The translations under genes were made by a program, and so were the position numbers. Positions 25,928 through 33,894 of a DNA stretch of 64,000 nt are shown one piece after another. How positions within the stretch are numbered: position 1 is the stretch's first letter; every line of letters starts with the position of its first letter. The notes beneath the pieces were generated by a model. That model was not told the origin of the DNA, did not search any database, and was given only the letters and a program-made list of their open reading frames with translations. The stretch is taken from contig JAOAPC010000003.1 in NCBI GenBank assembly GCA_025462735.1, positions 80,391 through 144,390 of the forward strand, read 5' to 3'. The stretch is from Acidobacteriaceae bacterium. GTDB lineage: Bacteria > Acidobacteriota > Terriglobia > Terriglobales > Acidobacteriaceae.

Positions 25928-28612
25928 CTAGCCCAAAAGTCCGTAAATCTGTGCTCGCCGCTTAAACGCCTCCTCCGAACCCTCGAGTATTTGGCAGGCA
26001 ATCTTCTTTGTAGCGCCATCATCGATGGATCCATTAGCAACAATGCGGCTCTTTTCGCTTGTGCTCTTAAGGGCGATAATTTGCTCGGCATCGCCCAAAA
26101 TTGCGATGTTCGCGTTATGAGTTACGACAATGATCTGCCGCCGTTCCTTTGCGCGCCTCAAGACGGGGACTAACGATTGGAAGATGAATTCACCGTCCAA
26201 ATTGTCCTCCGGCTGATCGATAATCAGAGGACACTTACTATCCGATGACAGCATCAGAGCCAATAGGATCGATTGCTGCTGCCCCATTGAAAGCTTGGAA
26301 AAATCTCTGGAAACGAATCGCTCCTTGCCCGCCTCACTAATTTTCTTTGTAACAGTTATTTTCGGCCGATCTTGCACCACGCATCGCTCGAGCTGAAACC
26401 TGTATGGCGTCTCGTTAAGTCTCCTGAGAATAGACAGTGCGTCATCCTTATTGAAGACCCTTATTCCCGAGGACTCCAACTCCGTTAACGACGTTGGATC
26501 ATTCTTGTCGATTGCATCAAGAAGGGCCGGGATAGTCACATTTTCTGCTATGAGCGTGGCCCTGGGCACTTGCGCGGTCCGCCAATCCATTGTGTTCTGG
26601 ATGATCTCCGCGCCTTCGACCGATAATCCAGATTCCGCGAATTTGATACTCACCAGTAGGTCTCCCAACGCGCCTTCTAGCGCTTTGGTGCTCTTTGTCG
26701 CGTATGCGCCACGAACCACCGAAATCTTGCTCAAGAGAACGCGTCGTTCCTTAATTATTTGGACACGCTCCTGCCGAAGGCTGTTAAGGCTCTTCTCCCA
26801 CTCAGCCAGTGTGACGAGCGCCTTCGTGTAATTTGCTTCGTCTGTCGCAAGTTTTCTGATGTTCGCCAGATCGAGCCTCACGCCTTCAGCGGCGAGTTCC
26901 TTCCGCTTCTGTTCTATCGTGTCCACAATTGCCTGCTCTTTAGCTTTCCATGTATCGACGTGGCCCTTGATCGCGGACGACAATTTACCAATTTCGTCCG
27001 CACTCCACTGTTCTGCCTTCTGCATCTTCCCTTGGAAATCCGTAAGGAGAATGAGGATTTGAGCAAATTGTTCTTTGCCAACCTCAAGGTCCTCCACTCG
27101 ACAGAGCCCCTTTACCTTGGCAACGTCCTCGGAGATGGCAGCGGATTTTGCAGAGCCGGAAATGTCTCTAAGGCGCTTGTCAATCTGCTCTCGGAGGCTC
27201 CGTTCCTCCGCTACTTTCCGCTCTAGTCCAACAACCTCCTTCGCCTTAGCTTTTTCTAAAGCAGCGAGCTGTCTCTTGGTCACGTCCAGAACCTGTCGGA
27301 AATATGCGGTTTTGTTCACCTCGAGTTGCGCCTTCTCAATGCTGGTTTGATTTTCGAGAAGTCGCTGTCTTAGTTGATCGTCCTCTTCAACTAGCTTTTT
27401 AATTGGGATGAACTTGTCTAGATACTCCAGCAAAGAAACGGAGTCGTATCGGGCTTTAGCGCTGGTTTCGGCCGTTTCACCTTGCCCATAACTCTCGATT
27501 GGGAATTGTGTCGGTCCCCAGTCGCGATCATCAACGTTCACGGACACGTCCTCAATTCTGCGCTCGATCAGATGCTGATGTCCTGCTTCGTCGACCCAGA
27601 CCAAGCTTAGAACCTCCGGCCAAATTTCCGAGTCTATGAGCTTGCTATCACTTACGCCAGGAGCGATGGTTCGCACGCATTCAAACACGGTAGATTTTCC
27701 GGCACCCCTGCCACCGATGATGCAATTCAGGTTTCGACTGAAATGTATCACCTGATCATGGAGGAAGTTCCCGTCTATTTTGAGTCCCATAATGTACGGG
27801 ACAGACATCGGAATGTCGTCTTCCAAGCGAATGCGAGCATCCGCGTCCTGCAGCGCCACGCGCATACCATTGAAGGATGGATTGTCCATCTTTACTCGCG
27901 TTAGTCGCTTCGCACCCTGCGCGTTCTTGCCCAAAGTCGTCAGCGCGTGCGAATCGGAAAACATGACGCGAGCTAAAAACTGCTTCTCGCCGAGCCCTAA
28001 TGCCCGTTGTCGTAGCCTTCCGAAGTTCGCGCGTTGCGGATCTTCGTCATCGGGAGAGTAGAGCATTGGGGCCGCACACGATTTCACCTCAAAGCCCAGG
28101 AGAGCCTTCTGGCAGAATATGTCCCGCTTGTGGTTTCCGTCTCCTGGAAGCTTCTGCTCTATTCCGCCGTCACCATCGACGTGTGCAAGGATTGCGAAGC
28201 CGCGCATTGGATCTATGCTTTTTAGGCAATCCAACATGGACGTCTGACACCGGGAATTCTGTGTTCCCCTCTCCTCTAGGTTAAGCTTCCCCCACAGGTT
28301 CTGCAGCGATAGAAAGTCTTGGAAATATACCAAGAGATGTCCTTCTGGAGTGGAAAGCTCAACGCCCGGAATGAACAACAGCTGCTTGCCGTGTGCCTCC
28401 CGAAGCCCCTCTTCAATATTATTGATCTCGTTGTGATCCGTAATGGCTATTGCCGAAAGCCGTTCAGCAACCGCGGTGCTGACTATTGACGCAGGAGTCA
28501 TCAGATTGTCCTTCACATCATGAGACCCGCCGTAGGAATGGATGTGGAGATCGGCGCGCCAGAAGCGAGCGCCCGCTGCCAACTTGGCAATCTCGTCCGA
28601 AACACTGCTCAT
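25928..28612 (-). CDS. PHP domain-SMC-like AAA ATPase (TrlF-like)
   Basis: An 894-residue fusion. Residues about 18-250 are a PHP phosphoesterase with its metal ligands present: H23 and H25 (DLHIHS), D59-H60 (ITDHNEI), Glu in GVELSTPEGH, His in FAILAHVDGDGG, and FSDSHA. From about 290 there is an SMC/RecF-type ATPase: Walker A CIIGGRGAGKSTVFE, a long coiled coil (about 390-680), signature LSMGQQQSILLAL, Walker B PLIIDQPEDNLD and a switch His in VVTHN. This matches the TrlF-type AAA-like ATPases, which occur in accessory and defence regions. GGAGG precedes the ATG closely. The base composition is AT-richer than the neighbourhood. It is followed by the 64-residue gene and preceded by the AbiEi-like gene. 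Confidence 0.8.
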   Translation of the reverse strand: MSSVSDEIAKLAAGARFWRADLHIHSYGGSHDVKDNLMTPASIVSTAVAERLSAIAITDHNEINNIEEGLREAHGKQLLFIPGVELSTPEGHLLVYFQDFLSLQNLWGKLNLEERGTQNSRCQTSMLDCLKSIDPMRGFAILAHVDGDGGIEQKLPGDGNHKRDIFCQKALLGFEVKSCAAPMLYSPDDEDPQRANFGRLRQRALGLGEKQFLARVMFSDSHALTTLGKNAQGAKRLTRVKMDNPSFNGMRVALQDADARIRLEDDIPMSVPYIMGLKIDGNFLHDQVIHFSRNLNCIIGGRGAGKSTVFECVRTIAPGVSDSKLIDSEIWPEVLSLVWVDEAGHQHLIERRIEDVSVNVDDRDWGPTQFPIESYGQGETAETSAKARYDSVSLLEYLDKFIPIKKLVEEDDQLRQRLLENQTSIEKAQLEVNKTAYFRQVLDVTKRQLAALEKAKAKEVVGLERKVAEERSLREQIDKRLRDISGSAKSAAISEDVAKVKGLCRVEDLEVGKEQFAQILILLTDFQGKMQKAEQWSADEIGKLSSAIKGHVDTWKAKEQAIVDTIEQKRKELAAEGVRLDLANIRKLATDEANYTKALVTLAEWEKSLNSLRQERVQIIKERRVLLSKISVVRGAYATKSTKALEGALGDLLVSIKFAESGLSVEGAEIIQNTMDWRTAQVPRATLIAENVTIPALLDAIDKNDPTSLTELESSGIRVFNKDDALSILRRLNETPYRFQLERCVVQDRPKITVTKKISEAGKERFVSRDFSKLSMGQQQSILLALMLSSDSKCPLIIDQPEDNLDGEFIFQSLVPVLRRAKERRQIIVVTHNANIAILGDAEQIIALKSTSEKSRIVANGSIDDGATKKIACQILEGSEEAFKRRAQIYGLLG

Positions 28613-28633
28613 TTGACCTCCGAAAAAAAAAGA

Positions 28634-28663
28634 GGGACACGGCTATGAGCCGTGCCCCCTCGT
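28634..28663. repeat. Short palindrome between the AbiEi-like and ATPase genes
   Basis: Contains CACGGCTATGAGCCGTG (about 28636-28652), a member of the GCACGGCTNNAGCCGTGC family also seen near 24952 and 25526. It sits next to an A/T-rich run and could attenuate transcription between the two genes. Confidence 0.55.
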
Positions 28664-28702
28664 GTTATCGCCTTTGTACGCCCAACCCTCGAATTTGTCT
28701 AG

Positions 28703-29608
28703 TTACCGCTCGGCTGCGCGAGAACCGCTGCGCTCGCGTAAGTCTGACGGATAGTAAACGCGCCATTCTGGATCGAGGAGTGGCTTAGACATTCCGTAAC
28801 ACAGGTAAAAGTCAAAGTGAGTACTAATACGCGAAAACAATCGCTGGTCCTTTGCGCTATATCCAGCACATTTTAGGTAAAAACCTATTGCCTGATGGTA
28901 TGGATAGGTATAATCCAGTGCTTCAAGATCGCGCGCGAGGCGCGGCACAGAAATTCGGTCGCGGGTGGCGATGAAGGCATCTAGAACTCGACAGACTCCG
29001 CCAGCATACTGTGGCCGTACGGCCACGTCGATTAGCGTCCGTTCCAGCGATGTTACATCGAGTGCGCCGGTGCCGGGAGCATTTATTCTTTTAACTCCAC
29101 GACGATTAGTGTTCTTGCCGTTGAGGATCGTGATCGCACATTCGCCAAGTTTATAGATCGACTTCGTGTGACGAGGCTGATTCTGAAAAGCACGGTCAAT
29201 AGCCTCCTGCGTGAGGTTGCTATCGTTGGGCGGCTTCTCCCGTTGTTCGTGGTTTACGTAGATTTGCTGCTCGCTTCCACCCAAGCCATGTGCCCATAGT
29301 GCGGATCCATGCGACAGATAACAACCACGTTTTGTGGACAGCGCGATCGTCTCAGCGGCAACATCCTTCCCCCAAACATATCTCTTAATCGAGTCATAAT
29401 GCGGACTCTTGAGCTCAACGAGCTGCATCGAACTGTTCTTCAATATCCACTCGGCGAACTCGTCTATTCCTACGCGCCGCGGTACATTCCAGGCACTCTT
29501 ATATCGTCGTAGTATGCCGATGAAGTCAGAAGGCCAAAAAACGCGTTGGTGGGACGCTTCGAAAAAAAGTTGAATCTTATCCGCTTCAATTTTGTCTGAG
29601 AGTGACAC
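28703..29608 (-). CDS. AbiEi-like type IV antitoxin/regulator
   Basis: A 301-residue protein resembling AbiEi antitoxins. The N-terminus (about 8-75) is helical like their winged-helix DNA-binding domain. The middle carries CYLSHGSALWAHGLGG, the usual start of the AbiEi C-terminal region, then LGECAITILNG and LDVTSLERTLIDVAVRPQYA, a typical AbiEi signature. The usual partner, an AbiEii nucleotidyltransferase toxin, is absent; the downstream gene is instead the PHP-SMC ATPase. The GTG start at 29608 has no ribosome site, and a 40-bp palindrome begins 5 nt upstream of it, so expression control is unusual. AT-richer than the flanking genes. Confidence 0.7.
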   Translation of the reverse strand: MSLSDKIEADKIQLFFEASHQRVFWPSDFIGILRRYKSAWNVPRRVGIDEFAEWILKNSSMQLVELKSPHYDSIKRYVWGKDVAAETIALSTKRGCYLSHGSALWAHGLGGSEQQIYVNHEQREKPPNDSNLTQEAIDRAFQNQPRHTKSIYKLGECAITILNGKNTNRRGVKRINAPGTGALDVTSLERTLIDVAVRPQYAGGVCRVLDAFIATRDRISVPRLARDLEALDYTYPYHQAIGFYLKCAGYSAKDQRLFSRISTHFDFYLCYGMSKPLLDPEWRVYYPSDLRERSGSRAAER

Positions 29609-29612
29609 AGAT

Positions 29613-29652
29613 TGGTAATGTGAGCCGGTATATATACCTGCTCACATTACCA
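29613..29652. promoter_or_regulatory. 40-bp palindrome (one mismatch pair) at the AbiEi-like start
   Basis: The outer arm TGGTAATGTGAGC (29613-29625) matches its complement at 29640-29652, and the centre is GGTATATATACC (29627-29638). Only the pair 29626/29639 fails. It ends 5 nt from the GTG start of the AbiEi-like gene. Autoregulation through inverted repeats is known for AbiE systems, so an operator is the first guess; a hairpin in the mRNA leader is the alternative. Confidence 0.7.
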
Positions 29653-29699
29653 GCTCAGCCTTAATGGCGTGCAATCAATTTTTTCAGTAGTTCTCAAGA

Positions 29700-29735
29700 A
29701 ACGGGTATGAAGGTATATATACCTTCATACCCGTT
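29700..29735. promoter_or_regulatory. Perfect 36-bp palindrome sharing the GGTATATATACC core
   Basis: Every base pairs across the centre between 29717 and 29718. The outer arm is AACGGGTATGAA and the core AGGTATATATACCT. The arms differ from those of the palindrome at 29613-29652, while the core is the same and the centres are 85 bp apart. It lies between the duplicated nrdJ 3' end and the AbiEi-like gene, where the promoter of that operon is expected. Confidence 0.75.
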
Positions 29736-29745
29736 GGTTCAAATC

Positions 29746-29852
29746 CTAGCTGCACCCACTCGTGCTGCCGCAGCTCATGCACTTGTAGCAACTTCCGTTT
29801 CTCACCATGATTGAGCCGCAGACGTGGCAACTGGGCGCGTCTCCCAGGTCAA
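29746..29852 (-). pseudogene. Displaced second copy of the nrdJ 3' end
   Basis: This stretch encodes the last 33 or so residues of the ribonucleotide reductase again (DLGDAPSCHVCGSIMVRNG through GSTSGCS and a stop), identical in protein to the end of nrdJ at 29943. The last codons differ at many synonymous positions (for example GGC-AGC-ACG-AGT here, GGA-TCG-ACA-TCA there). A frame runs through it from a GTG at 29934, but the extra residues come from a palindromic repeat and no ribosome site is evident, so I treat it as a fragment. Confidence 0.8.
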
Positions 29853-29859
29853 CCACTGT

Positions 29860-29936
29860 CCGTGTGGCGCGGGCACTCCTGCCCGCGAATCCCTTCACAC
29901 ATAACCCTGGCGGACAAGAGTGTCCGCCCCACACGG
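29860..29936. repeat. REPIN-like doublet between the two nrdJ ends
   Basis: It begins CCGTGTGG and ends CCACACGG, with inner palindromes CGCGGGCACTCCTGCCCGCG and GGCGGACAAGAGTGTCCGCC. The arrangement (two palindromes in opposite orientation within 77 bp) is that of a REP doublet. Related doublets lie at 34057-34131, 37154-37227 and 57886-57974; single units lie in coding DNA near 30628 and 63682. Confidence 0.75.
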
Positions 29937-29942
29937 CCGCTG

Positions 29943-32900
29943 CTAGCTACACCCTGATGTCGATCCGCAGCTCATGCATTTGTAGCAACTGCCGTTTCTC
30001 ACCATGATTGAGCCGCAGACGTGGCAACTGGGCGCATCTCCGAGGTCAACCAATTCGGCGAGAGCGTCGGCGGCGTGGACCTTGCCAGTGGTCAGTGGTC
30101 GGTGATTAGTGGTCAGCGAGCCCGCACCCGACTCGCCGGGCGAGGACGCCCGCCCTCCATCACCCAAATCACCCGCTTCTGGCAACTGACCACTAGTCAC
30201 TGACAGCTTGGGCCGCAGGTTCTCGAACAGCAACTGCTGCTGGCCGGTGAGGAAGCGCAACTGCAGCCAGCGGAAGATGTAGTCCATGATCGACTTGGCA
30301 AAGCCGATGTCGGCATTGTTGGTCCAGCCGCTGGGCTCGAAGCGGGTGTGCGCGAACTTCTCGCACAACAGCTTCAACGGCACGCCGTGTTGCAACGACA
30401 GCGAGACGGCGCAGGCAAAGCTGTCCATCAGGCCGGAGACGGTGGAGCCTTCCTTCGCCATAGTGATGAAAAGTTCGCCAGGGCTGCCGTCGCGGTAGAG
30501 GCCGACGGTGATGTAGCCTTCGTGTCCCCCCACGTTGAACTTGTGAGTGATGGACATGCGCTCATCTTCAAGACGATGGCGCACGGCCTTCGGCGGGGCA
30601 AGCATGTCCTGCTCTTCAATGACTGCGTGTGTGGCGCGGGCGCCACTGCCCGCGGCTTCCGCAGTTTTTGTTCCGGCGGCCGAGAGCGGCTGCGACTTCT
30701 TGCATCCATCGCGATAGACTGCGACCGCCTTCAGTCCCAGCTTCCACGCCTGAAGGTAGGCTTCCATGATGTCTTCAACGCTCGCCAGCTCAGGAAGATT
30801 GACAGTCTTCGAGATCGCTCCGGAGATGAATGGCTGCGCCGCCGCCATCATCTTCAAATGGCCCATATAAGCGATAGAGCGCGTGCCCTTCGCCGGCTTG
30901 AACGAGCAATCGAATACCGGCAGATGATCGTCTTTCACCAGCGGCGCGCCTTCGATGGTGCCGGTTGCGTCGATGTAGCTGACGATCGCGTCCGCCTGAT
31001 CGTGCGTGTAGCCCAGCTTGAACAACGCCGTGGGCACGGTGTTGTTCACAATTTTGATCATGCCGCCGCCAACCAGCTTCTTGTACTTCACCAGCGCCAA
31101 GTCGGGCTCGATGCCGGTGGTATCGCAATCCATAAAAAATCCGATCGTTCCCGTGGGGGCGAGGACGGTGACTTGGGAGTTGCGGTAGCCGTGCTTTTCG
31201 CCGTGGGCAAGAGCTTCGTCCCAGCAAGCTTTCGAGCCTTCGAAGAGCGCGGAGGGCACATTGGTTTTGTTGATGTTGTTGACGGAAGCGCGGTGCATGC
31301 GGATCACGTCGAGAAATGGCTCGCGGTTGATGTAGAAGCCGGGGCAGGCGCCTCCGGGCATCGTGGCGGGAGCCGAGCTTTCATTGGGGCGGGCCTGGAG
31401 GGCCGCCCCTACACGGTCTGAGGTAAATCCGAGATTCGTATCGCCTAAACCTTTCTTGGTTGGTTCGGTTGCCGGAACCAGCGGCGGGCAGAGCTCGGCG
31501 ATTCGCGAAGATTGCAGATATGCTTCGCCGCACATGATTGCGGTGACGCAGGCAGCGTAGTCGCGTCCGCCGTCGGAGTCATAGGGCAAGCCGCAGGCCA
31601 TAAGCAACGCTCCGAGGTTCGCATAACCCAGTCCGAGCGGACGGTAATCATGCGAATTCTTCATGATCATTTCTGTCGGATAGCCAGCGTTGTCCACCAG
31701 AATTTCCTGCGCGGTGATCAGGATGTCCACGGCGTGGCGATAGGCCTCGACGTCGAAGGTGCCATTGGGCGCGAACTTCAGCAGATTGAGACTAGCAAGG
31801 TTGCAGGCGGAGTCGTCGAGGAACATGTACTCGCTGCAAGGATTCGACGCGTTGATGCGAGCCGTGTTCTTCGACGTATGCCAACGGTTGACGGTGCTGT
31901 CGTATTGCATGCCGGGATCGCCGCAGCGCCAGGTAGCTTCGGAAATTTTGTAGAGCAGGTCTTTAGCTTTGAAGGTGTGCATGGGGCGGCCATCTTTGAC
32001 CGCGCGCGTGGAGAAGTCAGTGTCGCGCAGGACGGCATACATGAAGTCGTCGGTCACGCGCACGGAGTTGTTGGCGTTCTGGAAGAAGATGGACGAATAC
32101 GCTTCGGAGTCGGGAGACGATCCGTCGTATCCAGCTTCGACCAGCGCGTGGGCCTTGGCTTCTTCTTTGGACTTGCACTCGATGAAGTCAACGATGTCCG
32201 GATGATCAACATTGAGGATGACCATCTTGGCGGCGCGGCGTGTCTTGCCACCTGACTTGATGACTCCGGCGAAAGCGTCAAAACCCTTCATGAAGCTGAG
32301 CGGACCGCTGGCGGTGCCGCCACCGCTGAGAGTTTCAGTGGCAGAGCGCAGAGGAGAAAGATTCGTGCCGGTACCTGATCCCCACTTGAAGAGCATGCCT
32401 TCGGTCTTGGCCAGTGTGAGAATCGAGTCGAGCGAATCGTGTACCGAATTGATGAAGCAAGCGGAGCACTGCGGCTTCTTGTATCCGGTGACGCCGAATT
32501 CAACACGGCCGAGGGCGGCGTTCCAGTGCCAGTTTTGGCCGTCAGAGTTGGGCTCAATACGGTCGCAGCCAACATTGAACCAGACCGGCGAATTGAACGC
32601 TGCGTACTGGCGGATGAGCAAGTGCACGAGTTCATCGTGGAATGTAGCGCCGTCTTCGGGAGTGCGGAAATAGCCTTGAGCCAATCCCCAGTCGCGAATA
32701 GTTTCGGCGACGCGGCCGACGAGTTGGCGCACTCCGGTTTCGCGCTGTGAGGTGCCGACCTCGCCGTGCAGATATTTCGAGGCGACGATGTTGGTCGCAG
32801 TCATCGACCAGTCCTTGGGGACCTCGACGTCTTTTTGCTCGAAGATGATTCCGCCCTTCGAGTCGGTGATCTGCGCCAAGCGCTTTTCCCATTCGACTTC

Positions 32901-33023
32901 GTCGTAGGGAGAGACGCCGGGCTTGGTAAAGAAGCGGCGGAGAGTCAGGCCGGGAGCTTTCTTCGCGGGCGAAGAGGTTGCAGTGTTGGCGGTCGTGATG
33001 TTTTGGGTTTGGGTCTCGGCCAT
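29943..33023 (-). CDS. nrdJ: Vitamin B12-dependent ribonucleotide reductase (class II)
   Basis: A 1026-residue adenosylcobalamin-dependent reductase making deoxyribonucleotides. The ATG at 33023 follows AGGAGAGAG; the longer frame is rejected. Catalytic-domain motifs include FKWGSGTGTNLSPLRS, NPCSEYMFLDDSACNLASLN and LAPTGTIGFFMDCDTTG. The C-terminus is the NrdJ zinc-type tail (CHVCG, CYKCMSCG). Three linkers contain in-frame palindromic repeat DNA: about 31370-31420, 30620-30690 and 30070-30210, the last separating the body from the Cys tail by roughly 50 extra residues. The 3' end is duplicated at 29746-29852. Enzyme activity is probably intact because the inserts fall in linkers. Confidence 0.95.
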   Translation of the reverse strand: MAETQTQNITTANTATSSPAKKAPGLTLRRFFTKPGVSPYDEVEWEKRLAQITDSKGGIIFEQKDVEVPKDWSMTATNIVASKYLHGEVGTSQRETGVRQLVGRVAETIRDWGLAQGYFRTPEDGATFHDELVHLLIRQYAAFNSPVWFNVGCDRIEPNSDGQNWHWNAALGRVEFGVTGYKKPQCSACFINSVHDSLDSILTLAKTEGMLFKWGSGTGTNLSPLRSATETLSGGGTASGPLSFMKGFDAFAGVIKSGGKTRRAAKMVILNVDHPDIVDFIECKSKEEAKAHALVEAGYDGSSPDSEAYSSIFFQNANNSVRVTDDFMYAVLRDTDFSTRAVKDGRPMHTFKAKDLLYKISEATWRCGDPGMQYDSTVNRWHTSKNTARINASNPCSEYMFLDDSACNLASLNLLKFAPNGTFDVEAYRHAVDILITAQEILVDNAGYPTEMIMKNSHDYRPLGLGYANLGALLMACGLPYDSDGGRDYAACVTAIMCGEAYLQSSRIAELCPPLVPATEPTKKGLGDTNLGFTSDRVGAALQARPNESSAPATMPGGACPGFYINREPFLDVIRMHRASVNNINKTNVPSALFEGSKACWDEALAHGEKHGYRNSQVTVLAPTGTIGFFMDCDTTGIEPDLALVKYKKLVGGGMIKIVNNTVPTALFKLGYTHDQADAIVSYIDATGTIEGAPLVKDDHLPVFDCSFKPAKGTRSIAYMGHLKMMAAAQPFISGAISKTVNLPELASVEDIMEAYLQAWKLGLKAVAVYRDGCKKSQPLSAAGTKTAEAAGSGARATHAVIEEQDMLAPPKAVRHRLEDERMSITHKFNVGGHEGYITVGLYRDGSPGELFITMAKEGSTVSGLMDSFACAVSLSLQHGVPLKLLCEKFAHTRFEPSGWTNNADIGFAKSIMDYIFRWLQLRFLTGQQQLLFENLRPKLSVTSGQLPEAGDLGDGGRASSPGESGAGSLTTNHRPLTTGKVHAADALAELVDLGDAPSCHVCGSIMVRNGSCYKCMSCGSTSGCS

Positions 33024-33048
33024 GTTCTCTCTCCTGAGTTCAGTCGTC

Positions 33049-33262
33049 CCTACGGGACTCGTTCTTCTTCGTGTACTCACCCGGCGCTGAAGCGCCGGGC
33101 TATTTTCGTTCGCCCCTCCGGGGCTTGGTCAATTGCTCACCTGTGGCACGTCTAAAGACGCGCCCTGATAAAAAACTCGTGCCGTCCCTTGCGGGACTCG
33201 TCTTCTATTCTTTGCTTCCCCGGCATTTCCATGCCGGGCTTTCCTATGCCGCCGCTTCGCGG
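33049..33262. repeat. Array of short palindromes upstream of nrdJ
   Basis: In about 210 bp there are GTCCCTACGGGAC (33050), CCCGGCGCTGAAGCGCCGGG (about 33080), GCCCCTCCGGGGC (about 33112), GGCACGTCTAAAGACGCGCC (about 33147), GTCCCTTGCGGGAC (about 33184), CCCGGCATTTCCATGCCGGG (about 33220) and GCCGCTTCGCGGC (about 33252). Arms differ but each is 13-20 bp. No gene is present. Confidence 0.7.
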
Positions 33263-33270
33263 CTGTGTAC

Positions 33271-33762
33271 TCAGGTCGCGAGATGGTCGAACTCTGGGTG
33301 ATAACCGGAATCGAAGGCAATAACGGGCCTCTCAGATTCGAATTTCAATTCATTGCTCAGCGACGAAACGAAGATGTGACGGAGCTTGACACTGGATACA
33401 ATCGCGTAGCTGACGTATCGTGGCGGATTGGCTCCTCGAAGCACAGCCTCTGCCGCCGACCGCAAGTTGTCCGCTTGCGCACAGCTGACTGGATAGGGAA
33501 CATGCGTCCCGTCTGAATATCGAATGCCGGAAGGTACGCTTGGGACAGCTAACGCGAGTATGCCGGGATCCTGCGGCAATGCCGTGGCCTTAAGCGGGAG
33601 AAAGCGCCTGAGCGAATAAAGGCAATCCTGAAAAGAGACGACGTGCTCCTCAGAGATCCCATACAGGCGCATCAGCGACTCAAGCTCTAGCCGCTCCAAG
33701 TCAGGTTGTGAACCGAACGCTTGCTGTATAGCTCGCTCAAAAAAAAGCTTCGCATCTTCCAT
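33271..33762 (-). CDS. Hypothetical protein upstream of nrdJ
   Basis: A 163-residue protein. AAGGAG lies 6 nt before the ATG at 33762, so the start is sound. Residues 1-60 look helical (AKLFFERAIQQAFGSQPDLE, LMRLYGISEEHVVSF); the C-terminal half has strand-like segments (YVSYAIVSSVKLRHIFVSSL). No domain is recognised. It belongs to a run of minus-strand genes (35233 to 29943) leading into nrdJ, but the palindrome array between it and nrdJ makes co-transcription uncertain. Confidence 0.6.
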   Translation of the reverse strand: MEDAKLFFERAIQQAFGSQPDLERLELESLMRLYGISEEHVVSFQDCLYSLRRFLPLKATALPQDPGILALAVPSVPSGIRYSDGTHVPYPVSCAQADNLRSAAEAVLRGANPPRYVSYAIVSSVKLRHIFVSSLSNELKFESERPVIAFDSGYHPEFDHLAT

Positions 33763-33894
33763 ATCGAACTCCTTACGACTTCCGAATTCCGTGTCGAGCT
33801 GCGCTCGACCGGACAGCCGAGAGCCTGCCCTGAGCTTGTCGAAGGGGCGGCTGTCCCCAGATCAGTCTTTCTGTCCGCATCCAGTTTGCCCCTT

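Noticed and set aside
25712..26173. 153-codon plus-strand frame
   Set aside because: Antisense to the PHP-SMC ATPase and the small downstream gene; composition is a shadow.
29746..29934. 62-codon frame read as an independent small Cys-rich protein
   Set aside because: The Cys part is the duplicated NrdJ end and the rest is palindromic repeat; no ribosome site is evident. Kept as a fragment.
30348..31421. Long plus-strand frame of 357 codons
   Set aside because: It lies wholly antisense inside nrdJ, whose translation is unambiguous; its Arg/His-rich product is a codon-bias shadow.
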